Shown here piece by piece: positions 1 to 8,010 of a stretch of 64,000 nucleotides of DNA (within the stretch, counting starts at the first letter, position 1; the number at the start of each line of letters is the position of its first letter). Origin of the DNA: a bacterium (GTDB lineage Bacteria > Cyanobacteriota > Vampirovibrionia > Gastranaerophilales > Gastranaerophilaceae); contig JAFVDH010000005.1 in NCBI GenBank assembly GCA_017478515.1, positions 32,975-96,974 on the forward strand, written 5' to 3'. The translations under genes were made by a program, and so were the position numbers. The notes below the pieces were generated by a model. That model had not been told where the DNA came from and did no database searches. It saw nothing but the letters and a program-made list of their open reading frames with translations.

Positions 1-1
1 T

Positions 2-40
2 GCAAAAGAATTTTATTTAGGAAAGGATTTTGAACTGTAA
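2..40 (+). CDS. lptB: LptB C-terminus (partial, cut by window start)
   Basis: The first 40 bases hold an open frame that ends at TAA (38-40) and encodes the last 12 residues AKEFYLGKDFEL. This matches the characteristic C-terminal tail of LptB (YLGxDFxL), the cytoplasmic ATPase of the lipopolysaccharide export ABC transporter. The next gene is an LptF/LptG permease one base downstream, which is the expected partner. The call rests on a very short tail plus context; the ATPase core lies outside the window. Confidence 0.6.
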   Translation, partial: AKEFYLGKDFEL

Positions 41-41
41 A

Positions 42-1160
42 ATGAATAAAAAGTTATTAAAATTTACTATCTATGATAAATACATTTTTAATCAACTTTT
101 AATTACAACATTTGTTGCAATTTTACTTTTCACGATTGTTTGGATAGCTCCGGAAATACTCTTAAATACAATAAAACATACCATAAGCGGTCTTTATACC
201 CCAAAAGAAGCTGTACTGGTACTGATTTTGGAATTACCAAAAATTCTAGGAAAAGCTCTTCCAGTTGGACTTTTACTGGGAACTTTATTTACTTTTGATA
301 AACTTAGCAAAGATTCTGAATTAACAATATTTAGAGCAATCGGATTATCTTTTAATAGAATAATTGTACCTGTTATAGCCCTAAGTTTAATAGGTACGGT
401 TTTATGTTTCATAACATATGACAAACTCATTCCTATTGCAGAACAAACATCAAATAACATGAGCACTTATAAGCCAAATATCCAGTATATTTATACAAAA
501 AAAGATAAAAACAATGTTCCTCAACAAAGTATAATAGTTTCCAGTTACCATAACGGAGATTTAGAAAAAGTAATTGTTTTGGATTTTTCCGAACAACTTT
601 ATCAGGATGTACACGGATTGTCAAACATTTATATTGCAAAAACAGGAAAAACTTTTCCAAATTATTGGGAACTTAAAGATGTTACTAAATATAAGGTTTC
701 CCTTGACGGAATCTACACTGATATTTCAAAACTTAAAAGTATGAAAATACTTGATGGAGAAGATGCAAATGATGCAGAAATTTTAATTACAAATTCCGTA
801 AAAAGAGACAGAGAGTTCACAAACGGAGAATTAAGAAGATATCTCCAACTTTTAAAAAGGGAAGATTTGGATGAAGATTACAGATTTATGCTAAACAAAT
901 ATTTCCAAAGATTTTTCCATCCGTTTGTATGCATATTATTAGCAGTAATGGGTTCGCTTCTTGGATTTTCAAAACCGAGAGAACAGAGACTCATAGGATT
1001 TACCATTGCAATAGGATGTATTTTTATTTATTATATAACACTGCCTTTTTTCGATTTGCTTGCAGAAAAAGGTGTTCTTCATCCGCTGCTGACTGCGGGA
1101 ATTCCACCTATTGCATTTTTATTTGCGATTTTAGGTTTTTACAAGTCTAAGGATTTATAA
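42..1160 (+). CDS. lptF: LptF/LptG family LPS export permease
   Basis: Inner-membrane subunit that, with LptB, extracts lipopolysaccharide from the inner membrane and pushes it onto the periplasmic Lpt bridge. The 372-residue protein has the family layout: three hydrophobic segments near the N-terminus (about 10-110), a periplasmic beta-jellyroll region in the middle (about 120-260), and three more membrane segments at the C-terminus (about 270-370). A TTG at 30 would add four residues, but ATG 42 sits one base after the lptB stop and the purine-rich AGGAAAGGA lies just upstream inside lptB, so ATG 42 is preferred. Only one LptF/G-type permease is visible here; whether a second is encoded elsewhere cannot be told. 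Confidence 0.88.
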   Translation: MNKKLLKFTIYDKYIFNQLLITTFVAILLFTIVWIAPEILLNTIKHTISGLYTPKEAVLVLILELPKILGKALPVGLLLGTLFTFDKLSKDSELTIFRAIGLSFNRIIVPVIALSLIGTVLCFITYDKLIPIAEQTSNNMSTYKPNIQYIYTKKDKNNVPQQSIIVSSYHNGDLEKVIVLDFSEQLYQDVHGLSNIYIAKTGKTFPNYWELKDVTKYKVSLDGIYTDISKLKSMKILDGEDANDAEILITNSVKRDREFTNGELRRYLQLLKREDLDEDYRFMLNKYFQRFFHPFVCILLAVMGSLLGFSKPREQRLIGFTIAIGCIFIYYITLPFFDLLAEKGVLHPLLTAGIPPIAFLFAILGFYKSKDL

Positions 1161-1162
1161 TT

Positions 1163-1966
1163 ATGAAAAAACTAATTTTGTTCTTTTTATTTATGCTGAT
1201 ACCGGCTGCAGCCTTTGCAGAAGATATTACTGTCAGCTATACAGACGGATTTTATCACATAGTATTAAACGGAAATAAAATAAAGAAAAAAATTGAATTT
1301 GTACAAAGCGATGAGTTAATTACAAATAAAGAAATTCATGACAAATACAACTCAAGATTAACAATAAATACAGGATTTTTTGACCTGAAAAACAAAAAAA
1401 CTATTTCATATATAGTTAATAATAAAAAAATAATAGCAGACCCGACAAAAAATTGCGATTTAATGAATAATAAAGAGCTTGCTCCATATATGGATAAAAT
1501 TCTAAACCGTTCGGAATTAAGAATAGTAAAATGCGGACTAAAGTATAAATACCAAATAGCAAGACATTCAGATCCTGTCTGCAAGCATTGCAAAATTATC
1601 GCATCTGCACAGGGAGGGCCTCAATTATTGCCTGTTTGCGATTTAGATAAAAATTTGCAAGAAGAATTCTTTATTGTAAGAAAAAACGGAAAAGTAATAA
1701 GACAATCAGCCTCAGTACTTTTTAGAACAGCACGAACAATTGTCGGAATAAAAAATGACGAACTGCATATCCTTATTTTTACAACTGACAATGCCAAAAC
1801 AATAAGCGAAGCGGCATTTATTTGCAGAAATTTTGGCTTTGAAAAAGCAATGGCATTTGACGGAGGAAGTTCGACATCTTTGGATTACAAAGATATCCAC
1901 GTGATTTCAACTCAGTTTCAGGGCGACACAGGCAGACGCTTAAAATCGTTTATGAGTGTAAAATAA
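1163..1966 (+). CDS. secreted phosphodiester glycosidase (NAGPA-domain) family protein
   Basis: A 267-residue protein with a clear signal peptide (MKKLILFFLFMLIPAAAFAE, cleavage likely after AFA). The body resembles the NAGPA/DUF2233 phosphodiester glycosidase fold: the SAQGGPQLL segment, the RTARTIVGI strand and the hallmark AFDGGSSTSL near the C-terminus are all present. Family members act outside the cytoplasm on phosphodiester-linked sugars or in exopolysaccharide metabolism; the substrate here is unknown. The start is two bases after the lptF stop with AAGGA eight bases upstream, so it is translationally coupled to the LPS export genes, which suggests a cell-envelope role. Confidence 0.75.
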   Translation: MKKLILFFLFMLIPAAAFAEDITVSYTDGFYHIVLNGNKIKKKIEFVQSDELITNKEIHDKYNSRLTINTGFFDLKNKKTISYIVNNKKIIADPTKNCDLMNNKELAPYMDKILNRSELRIVKCGLKYKYQIARHSDPVCKHCKIIASAQGGPQLLPVCDLDKNLQEEFFIVRKNGKVIRQSASVLFRTARTIVGIKNDELHILIFTTDNAKTISEAAFICRNFGFEKAMAFDGGSSTSLDYKDIHVISTQFQGDTGRRLKSFMSVK

Positions 1967-1995
1967 TAAGAATAATAATAAATATGTACAAATAA

Positions 1996-2045
1996 CACGG
2001 CTAAAAAGTAAATCGACTAAAAGAAGAAATAAACTTACAGCCGTG
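1996..2045. terminator. possible hairpin between convergent genes
   Basis: CACGGCT (1996-2002) is exactly complementary to AGCCGTG (2039-2045), between the ends of two convergent genes. The loop is 36 nt and there is no U-tract, so a terminator role is only suggested by position. Confidence 0.25.
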
Positions 2046-2070
2046 CAAAACTTAATTAGCCACAAATTTA

Positions 2071-2826
2071 TTATTTAGAGTCAGTAAATACAGCCTTAAC
2101 AAGGCATAGTTCCTCATCTGTTGATTTATTTTTTACAGAAATTCGTGCAATATTTTCATCAATTTGAACTTCAGAAAGTACAATATTTCCGTATTGAATT
2201 TCCTTTTTATAAAGCATATCAAGTGTTTTAATTTTATATTTATCCTTAAATTCTTTAGGTAAAGCCTCAAAAGCCCAGACAATATAATTCATATTATTAA
2301 CATGCTGATTAACATCAATATCGTCATATCGAACCTTAAATTCTTCTGAGTAATCAACTCTTTCAAGCGGATGAATTTTTTCAAACGACAAATCATCTTC
2401 TCTTTTTTCAACCTTGTACATAAACGGAAAACACTCTGCCGGAGAAGCCATAGATTTGTCACTCATATTAACAAGTGCCCACTGGCTTATAACACGCCCT
2501 ATCAAAGCCTTTGACTCAGTATTATATAACTCAAAATCACGAGAAGCAAAAAGTTTATTATAACCTCTAGCTTCTGTTTTAATCAATAGATTTTCGAGAT
2601 TTTTAGGATAATCCTCAAATTCCATATGATACTTAAGCAAAAACCAGCCCAAATTGTGAACAACGGTTTCATTATAGCCAAACCCGCCCTCATCAGCGGC
2701 AAAAGTCGCCAAATCCTGCAAAAAATTAAGCATTGCCGAAGGTTTCAAAACCTTATGATAATCCATTTCACTATATCTTATATTAAATTCTCTTTCCTTA
2801 AAAAATTTTGATGTCTCGTCTATCAT
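2071..2826 (-). CDS. acyl-ACP thioesterase
   Basis: Hydrolyses acyl-ACP to release free fatty acids and so ends fatty-acid elongation. The 251-residue length fits a double hotdog protein. The N-terminal half begins EFNIRYSEMDYHKVL and the C-terminal half carries DIDVNQHVNNMNYIVWAFE, which corresponds to the FatA/FatB active-site motif with Asn and His. The start is supported by AGAGG five bases before the ATG. It is last in a minus-strand run behind metK. Bacterial members often occur in anaerobes; chain-length preference cannot be read from the sequence. Confidence 0.85.
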   Translation of the reverse strand: MIDETSKFFKEREFNIRYSEMDYHKVLKPSAMLNFLQDLATFAADEGGFGYNETVVHNLGWFLLKYHMEFEDYPKNLENLLIKTEARGYNKLFASRDFELYNTESKALIGRVISQWALVNMSDKSMASPAECFPFMYKVEKREDDLSFEKIHPLERVDYSEEFKVRYDDIDVNQHVNNMNYIVWAFEALPKEFKDKYKIKTLDMLYKKEIQYGNIVLSEVQIDENIARISVKNKSTDEELCLVKAVFTDSK

Positions 2827-2838
2827 AAAAACCTCTTT

Positions 2839-3663
2839 CTACAGTGAGTTATAATACTCTTTTAAAATATTTGTGTCAACTTCAATGTTAGGACTTTCGC
2901 AAACAACAACGCCTTTAACATCAAATGACTTAAATGCCCTTGCCAAATCTTTATAATTCATATCAGCTTCTTCAAAATTCAAGTGATGTTTTTCGCCCTT
3001 AGCCCCGTAAGCAATACCCGCAACGTGAGCATGAAAATTATTCAACGCATACGAACCAATCTCAGTGCCTATACGCTCCAAAATCATGCAAAAATCGTCA
3101 TAAGCATTAAATTCTCCGTTAGAGCGTGCATGCAAGTGGGCAAAATCAACACACGGAAGCACCTGAGCAAATTCATTAGAAATCTTTATAATTTCATCCA
3201 AATCACCCCATTGAGTTGCTTTACCTGTTGTTTCAGGTCTTATCCAAATTTTGTTATTTTTTTCTTCCAACTGACTGCAAATAAGTGCCAGCTTTTCTTT
3301 AACTGTGTTATAAGTTTTTTCTTTGTCATCACCTAAATAATACGCCGCATGAAAGACTATGCTGTATCCGCCAAAATCATTAGTAACTTCAGCAGTTTCA
3401 AGAATTCTTCTTATACTTGCATCGACTTTATCCTGTTCTTTTGCATTTAAATTAATAAAAAACGGAGCATGAGCCGTAAAAACATAATCTTTACTATTTT
3501 TGATTAAAACTTCTCTGCTAACATCAGAAATTCTGACCCCTCTTACAAATTCTACTTCTAAACCATCCAAACCAAGTTCATCAAGTACTTTTAAACCCTC
3601 TTCGTAAGATGATTTTTTTGCACTTGCAGGAATTCCTGCTGTTAAAAAATTTAATTTATCCAT
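2839..3663 (-). CDS. endonuclease IV-like (AP endonuclease family 2) TIM-barrel protein
   Basis: A 274-residue xylose-isomerase-like TIM barrel resembling endonuclease IV. Metal-ligand-like residues occur in family order: HAPFF near residue 65, VFHAAYY near 105, PETTG near 140, DFAHLHAR near 170, HAHVAG near 210, and a terminal CESPN glutamate. True Nfo nicks DNA 5' of abasic sites using three zinc ions. Here the motifs are shifted from the classical Nfo set, so a DNA-repair function is likely but not certain; a sugar isomerase-like enzyme is the alternative. The gene lies two bases after the formyltransferase stop, so it is co-translated with it. Confidence 0.7.
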   Translation of the reverse strand: MDKLNFLTAGIPASAKKSSYEEGLKVLDELGLDGLEVEFVRGVRISDVSREVLIKNSKDYVFTAHAPFFINLNAKEQDKVDASIRRILETAEVTNDFGGYSIVFHAAYYLGDDKEKTYNTVKEKLALICSQLEEKNNKIWIRPETTGKATQWGDLDEIIKISNEFAQVLPCVDFAHLHARSNGEFNAYDDFCMILERIGTEIGSYALNNFHAHVAGIAYGAKGEKHHLNFEEADMNYKDLARAFKSFDVKGVVVCESPNIEVDTNILKEYYNSL

Positions 3664-3665
3664 AA

Positions 3666-4601
3666 TTATATTTTTCCTATAAATTCTTCTCCGACATTAG
3701 GTTTTATAATTTCAATAAATTTCTTTGAATTACATACGAAGAAACTGCCAAATTGAAGCATTGTCGGAATTATATAACCATTTTTAACAGCGATAAACAT
3801 TTTGTTATTTTCAATTTTTTCAATATGCCCCAACGGAACAGACGCAGGCTTGAAATCATAAGCCGTTTCAACCCAATACACCTTAACATGTATACCCCTA
3901 AACATACATGAGGCATTCAAAAAAGGATTTAAAGCCCTTACAAAACGCTCAATTTCATCAGGGGTTTTATTAAAATCAATAAACAAATCCTCATCATCAA
4001 TACCGTTACCGACAGGGAAAACACCTTCAGGCTGTTTAGTTCTGTTCAAAATTCCAAGTTCATAATTTTGTAATACCTCAATAAGCATTTCCAATCCCAT
4101 AAAATTGGTCTTATTAAACAAAGTACCCATAGTTTCGTTAGTATTAAGAGGGAATTTTTTTTGAAGTAAAATATCGCCTGTATCAAACCCCTCATCCATC
4201 AAATGAAGAGTAACACCCGACTCTTTTTCATTGTTCATAATGACAGCACTGTAAGGATTACCTCCTCTGTATTTCGGAAGCAATGACGGATGTACGTTGA
4301 CAAACCCATCCTTTGGTATATCAAGCATAACTTTCGGAATTTTGTAATTAAACGAACAAACAACTGCAATATCAAGTTCTAAATCTCTTAATGTTTGTAG
4401 GAAATTTTCATCTTTTAAAGACTCATACTCAATAAAATTCAATTTTCTTGAAACAACATAATCCTTGAAAGCAAAGTAAGTATTATGACTTTTTTTAGGG
4501 CCTAAAACCCCTACTATATTAACACCCTCTTTTATAAGTCCGTCAAGGCAAACATAAGCCATATCAGGAATTCCGACAAATAAAACTCTTTTTTTATACA
4601 T
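3666..4601 (-). CDS. formyltransferase family protein (methionyl-tRNA or sugar-amine formyltransferase)
   Basis: A 311-residue protein with an N-terminal formyl-transferase domain using N10-formyl-tetrahydrofolate. The catalytic Asn-His-Asp triad can be seen: VNVHPSLLPKYRGG gives Asn and His, and DEGFDTGDILL gives Asp. A C-terminal OB-like region follows (about 215-311). Fmt usually has SLLPKYRGAAP; here it is RGGNPYSAV, which is closer to formyltransferases that act on amino sugars or on ArnA-type substrates. The product could therefore be an N-formylated cell-surface sugar rather than fMet-tRNA. The neighbours (thioesterase, AP endonuclease-like protein) do not settle it. Confidence 0.7.
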   Translation of the reverse strand: MYKKRVLFVGIPDMAYVCLDGLIKEGVNIVGVLGPKKSHNTYFAFKDYVVSRKLNFIEYESLKDENFLQTLRDLELDIAVVCSFNYKIPKVMLDIPKDGFVNVHPSLLPKYRGGNPYSAVIMNNEKESGVTLHLMDEGFDTGDILLQKKFPLNTNETMGTLFNKTNFMGLEMLIEVLQNYELGILNRTKQPEGVFPVGNGIDDEDLFIDFNKTPDEIERFVRALNPFLNASCMFRGIHVKVYWVETAYDFKPASVPLGHIEKIENNKMFIAVKNGYIIPTMLQFGSFFVCNSKKFIEIIKPNVGEEFIGKI

Positions 4602-4615
4602 AATATATCACCACA

Positions 4616-5008
4616 TTAAGATTGAACATAAATTTTATTTTTAATCATATCTTCCAATATTTCAGCACAATTTGCAACATAATTTTTGCAAAGTTCACGT
4701 CTTTCAGCAGAGCCTCGGTCAAGACCATGAGAAAGAACCCTGCAGCAAGTAACTTTGTTATTAGCCGTAAAACGTTTAATAAAATCTTTTGCCATAAGTC
4801 TTGCATCTTCTCTATCGAAAACAGCCCCGATAACAATTTGAGCACCTGCAACAGCACCGCATAAACATCCTGATGACATTCCGCCTGAAAACGGTGTTGC
4901 GACTTTAACCAAATCTTCGCTGCAATAACCCTTATCAACTGCGGCTTTTACTATACTTTCAGAACAAGAATACCAATTTTTAAAATATTCTAATGCAGAA
5001 TCTTTCAT
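4616..5008 (-). CDS. C_GCAxxG_C_C family redox protein
   Basis: A 130-residue protein with the spaced cysteines of the C_GCAxxG_C_C family: a Cys near residue 15 (SCSES), one near 29 (GYCSED), the core SGCLCGAVAG near 47-56, then VTCCR near 92, ELCKNY and NCAEIL. The family is widespread in anaerobes and is thought to be redox-active or metal-binding, but its biochemical job is not established. GAGG lies upstream of the ATG. It sits 57 bases downstream of metK, beyond a weak terminator hairpin, so read-through from metK is possible. Confidence 0.8.
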   Translation of the reverse strand: MKDSALEYFKNWYSCSESIVKAAVDKGYCSEDLVKVATPFSGGMSSGCLCGAVAGAQIVIGAVFDREDARLMAKDFIKRFTANNKVTCCRVLSHGLDRGSAERRELCKNYVANCAEILEDMIKNKIYVQS

Positions 5009-5031
5009 ACTAATTTTACCTCACAAAATGA

Positions 5032-5051
5032 GGGCGGTATAAAAACCACCC
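5032..5051 (-). terminator. hairpin between metK and the downstream redox gene
   Basis: On the minus transcript GGGTGGT pairs with ACCGCCC (one G-U) across a short loop, plus-strand arms 5032-5038 and 5045-5051, followed by only CATTTT. The short U-run suggests partial termination or attenuation after metK. Confidence 0.5.
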
Positions 5052-5065
5052 CCATCAAAATCATA

Positions 5066-6340
5066 TTATATACATACAGTATCATACTTTTCAGATTGCA
5101 ATCTGATATCTTCGGCCATATCTGTTTCTTCCCAAGGAACAGCAATATCTGTTCTGCCCATATGTCCGTAAGCAGCAAGTTTTTGATAAAATTTACCGCC
5201 ATTTTTAGCAGGTAAACCTCTTAAATCAAACTTGTTAATAATTGCAACAGGTCTTAAATCAAACAAATTTTTAACTATTTCAGATATATTATCATCAGAA
5301 ATTTTACCTGTCGAGAAAGTATCAACAAAAATTGAAACAGGTTCAGCCACACCAATAGCATAAGCAAGTTCAACTTCGCACTTATCAGCAATCCCTGAAG
5401 ATACGATATTTTTAGCAACATATCTGGCCGCATAAGCTGCAGAACGGTCAACTTTAGTAGGGTCTTTGCCCGAAAAAGCTCCGCCGCCATGTCTTGAATA
5501 ACCGCCGTAAGTATCTACAATAATTTTTCTTCCTGTTAATCCGGCATCACCTTGAGGCCCGCCAATTACAAATCTTCCTGACGGATTTATCAAAATAATT
5601 GTATTTTCATCAGGTTTTACGGATTCTTTTTTAAATACGTAATCAATAACGTGTTCTTTAATATCTTTTTCAATAATGGCCTGAACTTTAGCATTATCAC
5701 TAACCGTTCCGATAACGGGGTCGTGCTGTGTAGAAATTAAAACCGTATGAATTCTTGACGGCTTACCATCAACGTATTCAACAGTAACTTGAGATTTGCC
5801 ATCCGGTCTTAGATAATCAACAATACCTTTTTTTCTTACTCTTGATAATCTGTAAGACAATTTGTGAGCCAAACTAATAGGCAACGGCATCAATTCAGGT
5901 GTCTCGTTACAAGCATAACCAAACATTATGCCCTGGTCGCCCGCACCAATTGCATCAGTTTCATTCGAAGATGTTACAGAGTGACTATCTCTTGCTTCAA
6001 GAGCTTTATTAACACCACCCGCAATATCAGAAGACTGCTCATCAATACTTGTTAAAACAGCACATGTCTTATAATCAAATCCACCACCGTTTTCACCCTC
6101 ATAACCAATATTTTTAATAGTGTTTCTGACTATTTGAGGAATATCGACATAACAGTCAGAAGTAATTTCACCGCAAACTAAAGCCATTCCTGTTGTAACC
6201 GTTGTTTCGGCAGCTACACGGGACGACGGGCTTTTTGTTAAAAATTCATCTAAAATAGCGTCCGAAATTTGGTCGCATACTTTGTCTGGGTGTCCTTCAG
6301 TTACTGATTCTGACGTAAATAAAAAATTCTTTGATACCAT
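5066..6340 (-). CDS. metK: S-adenosylmethionine synthetase
   Basis: Makes S-adenosylmethionine from methionine and ATP in the cytoplasm. At 424 residues it is slightly longer than the typical 380-400. The methionine/ATP-binding N-terminus [19 protein letters not shown], the [12 protein letters not shown] motif and the [20 protein letters not shown]-loop-like motif are all present, so the enzyme should be active. AAGGAG lies seven bases before the ATG. It has its own promoter with a roughly 100-nt structured leader and is the first gene of a minus-strand run. Confidence 0.97.
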   Translation of the reverse strand: MVSKNFLFTSESVTEGHPDKVCDQISDAILDEFLTKSPSSRVAAETTVTTGMALVCGEITSDCYVDIPQIVRNTIKNIGYEGENGGGFDYKTCAVLTSIDEQSSDIAGGVNKALEARDSHSVTSSNETDAIGAGDQGIMFGYACNETPELMPLPISLAHKLSYRLSRVRKKGIVDYLRPDGKSQVTVEYVDGKPSRIHTVLISTQHDPVIGTVSDNAKVQAIIEKDIKEHVIDYVFKKESVKPDENTIILINPSGRFVIGGPQGDAGLTGRKIIVDTYGGYSRHGGGAFSGKDPTKVDRSAAYAARYVAKNIVSSGIADKCEVELAYAIGVAEPVSIFVDTFSTGKISDDNISEIVKNLFDLRPVAIINKFDLRGLPAKNGGKFYQKLAAYGHMGRTDIAVPWEETDMAEDIRLQSEKYDTVCI

Positions 6341-6453
6341 TTCTTTTCTCCTTAATTTATTGTACCGCCGGTAAGTTTTTTATTTCCAACCCGGCATTAT
6401 TCTCTATCAATAAAAGGATAAATCAAATTTATTCAAATTGCAAATATATTATA
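6341..6453 (-). promoter_or_regulatory. metK promoter and structured 5' leader
   Basis: A perfect TATAAT -10 box lies on the minus strand at 6453-6448, giving a leader of about 100 nt before the metK ATG. The leader holds a GC-rich hairpin whose arms GCCGG and CCGGC (plus strand 6367-6371 and 6391-6395) enclose a 19-nt A-rich loop, then the Shine-Dalgarno AAGGAG. The sequence does not match the SAM-I pattern I know. A small SAM-responsive element is possible only by context. Confidence 0.4.
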
Positions 6454-6564
6454 GCCGTTTAGAGAAAAAATAAGCTGCATAGATAGTACAGAAATAAATA
6501 ATTAAATATGGCAAGTTTTCTAAACAAAAAAGTACTACTAAAACTTGAAAAACAGAAACAATCA

Positions 6565-6597
6565 AAGTAAAAATAAAGGGGCACTAAAAAGCACCCC
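6565..6597 (-). terminator. rho-independent terminator of yggS-sepF
   Basis: On the minus transcript GGGGUGC pairs with GUGCCCC (two G-U pairs) across a 6-nt loop (plus-strand arms 6578-6584 and 6591-6597), followed by UUUAUUUUU. It lies about 40 bases after the sepF stop. Confidence 0.75.
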
Positions 6598-6635
6598 GGA
6601 AATCCAACTATCACAAATCATAATATATATGAAAC

Positions 6636-7133
6636 TTATAGAGATTTACCCCAAATGTCAGCGAATTTAGAACCTGAGCTTTGAGTATCAACTGACATAG
6701 TAACGTTGCTAGGAGTAAATACAAAAACCATATCACCAACTTTTTGAGGTTTACCGCTCAACGCATGAGCCGCACCGCAAACAAAGTCAATAGTTCTTTG
6801 TGATTGGTCTTTATCCAACAGGTGTAAGTTTAGAACAACTGTTTTTCTGTCGATTAAATTTTGAACTATAGAACCTGCTTCGCTGAAAGAATGAGGTTCA
6901 ACAATAACTACTTCATAAGCACTTCTGCTAAAATTAGGATGAGAAATAACGTTTGAATCGTTTTTTCTGTTATTTTTATTATTAACAGGCATAGGTGCTA
7001 ATGCCAAATTATCTTCTGTCATATATTCTTCACCGTCTTCAACCATATCTGTAAAGATATCGTCTCCGTCACGAGATTCAATTCCTTGTGTTAAAAAGTC
7101 TACAATGCCTCTAATACCATCTGTAATTGCCAC
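6636..7133 (-). CDS. sepF: cell division protein SepF
   Basis: Cytoplasmic FtsZ-ring anchor that bends or stabilises FtsZ bundles at the membrane. The 165-residue protein has a short N-terminal amphipathic region, a variable acidic linker (about 20-65) and the SepF core containing VIVEPHSFSEAG, VVLNLHLLD and FVCGAAHALSG. A longer frame begins at TTG 7148, but that codon lies inside the Shine-Dalgarno GGAGG (7146-7142), and GTG 7133 is eight bases downstream, so GTG is chosen. It follows yggS, an arrangement also found in Cyanobacteria and Firmicutes. Confidence 0.92.
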   Translation of the reverse strand: MAITDGIRGIVDFLTQGIESRDGDDIFTDMVEDGEEYMTEDNLALAPMPVNNKNNRKNDSNVISHPNFSRSAYEVVIVEPHSFSEAGSIVQNLIDRKTVVLNLHLLDKDQSQRTIDFVCGAAHALSGKPQKVGDMVFVFTPSNVTMSVDTQSSGSKFADIWGKSL

Positions 7134-7154
7134 TAATCTGTCCTCCAATATGAT

Positions 7155-7817
7155 TTAACTAAATAATTTTCTACCTATACGTACCCATGTAGCTCCGTTT
7201 GCAACAGCAATATCGTAGTCATTACTCATACCCATTGAAATATCATTTAGCTTAAAATCAAATTTTGTTTCTAATTCCTTCTGAAAATCTTTCACATCTT
7301 TAAATAATTTTGCAAGTTCTTCTTTAGATTCCGTAAGCGGAGCTATATTCATAAGACCTAAAACTTCTAACCCCTCCAAATCGGTTATAGACTTAAACTC
7401 GTTTAAAAGTTCTTGCTTGTTAAAACCAAATTTTTGTTCTTCCTCAGCATTGTTTAATTGTAAAAACACTTTCTGTTTCTTACCTAATTTCAATGCCTCA
7501 TCAGAAATAAGGTTCGCAATTTTTGAAGAATCAACAGAGTGGATATAGTCAAAATTATTAACGACTAATTTTACCTTGTTGGATTGAAGGTGCCCGATAA
7601 AATGGAAAGTTGAATTTTCCTTAACATCATTAGGAAGTTCGCCAATCTTTTTAACTGCTTCAACCGCTCTTGACTCGCCAAAATGTCTTAAGCCTGCTTT
7701 ATATGCATTCAGCATTACGTCTTTGTCATAATACTTAGTAACTGCAATGATATTCACGGTATAAGGTACGATTTCTTCTTGTATTCGTAACAGATTGTTT
7801 TTTATTTTTTCAATCAT
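7155..7817 (-). CDS. yggS: YggS/PROSC family pyridoxal-phosphate homeostasis protein
   Basis: A 220-residue single-domain PLP-binding TIM barrel that buffers pyridoxal phosphate; it has no known catalytic reaction. The PLP lysine lies in IIAVTKYYD near residue 28, followed by GESRAVEAV and HFIGHLQSNK, and the C-terminal SMGMSNDYDIAV phosphate-binding motif and GATWVRIGRKLF tail are present. It forms a two-gene operon with sepF, ended by the hairpin at 6578-6597, and is read from a promoter embedded in a palindrome just upstream. Confidence 0.93.
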   Translation of the reverse strand: MIEKIKNNLLRIQEEIVPYTVNIIAVTKYYDKDVMLNAYKAGLRHFGESRAVEAVKKIGELPNDVKENSTFHFIGHLQSNKVKLVVNNFDYIHSVDSSKIANLISDEALKLGKKQKVFLQLNNAEEEQKFGFNKQELLNEFKSITDLEGLEVLGLMNIAPLTESKEELAKLFKDVKDFQKELETKFDFKLNDISMGMSNDYDIAVANGATWVRIGRKLFS

Positions 7818-7842
7818 AAGGGATACTTACTCCTACAAGAAA

Positions 7843-7893
7843 TGTCCTGAATGAACATATGTTAATTATATGATATGTTTCATGTTAGGACAA
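7843..7893 (-). promoter_or_regulatory. yggS promoter inside a long inverted repeat (candidate operator)
   Basis: On the minus strand TTGTCC (7893-7888) and a perfect TATAAT (7870-7865) are separated by exactly 17 nt. The promoter lies within an inverted repeat: TGTCCT/AGGACA outer arms (7843-7848 and 7887-7892) and ATGAACATAT/ATATGTTTCAT inner arms, centred on the -10 box. This layout suggests a dimeric repressor site. Confidence 0.55.
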
Positions 7894-7932
7894 GAATAAA
7901 TTTTCTTACGCTTTTTACCTCCCTTTTTTATT

Positions 7933-7966
7933 TCCCGAAAACCATGTCGCAACATGGTTTTCGGGA
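7933..7966. repeat. perfect 14-bp inverted repeat downstream of flgE
   Basis: TCCCGAAAACCATG (7933-7946) and CATGGTTTTCGGGA (7953-7966) are perfectly complementary around a 6-nt loop. It lies 45 bases after the flgE stop and probably ends the flagellar transcript, although no U-tract follows on either strand. Confidence 0.6.
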
Positions 7967-8010
7967 TAATCTATTCTACTTGTTCTCAACTTAATATTTC
8001 TTAATATTTA

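Noticed and set aside
194..660. Antisense open frames within lptF
   Set aside because: They are minus-strand shadows of a well-supported coding gene with no Shine-Dalgarno or recognisable motif.
6341..6440. SAM-I riboswitch before metK
   Set aside because: The leader is too short and lacks the expected conserved core; only a simple hairpin is present.
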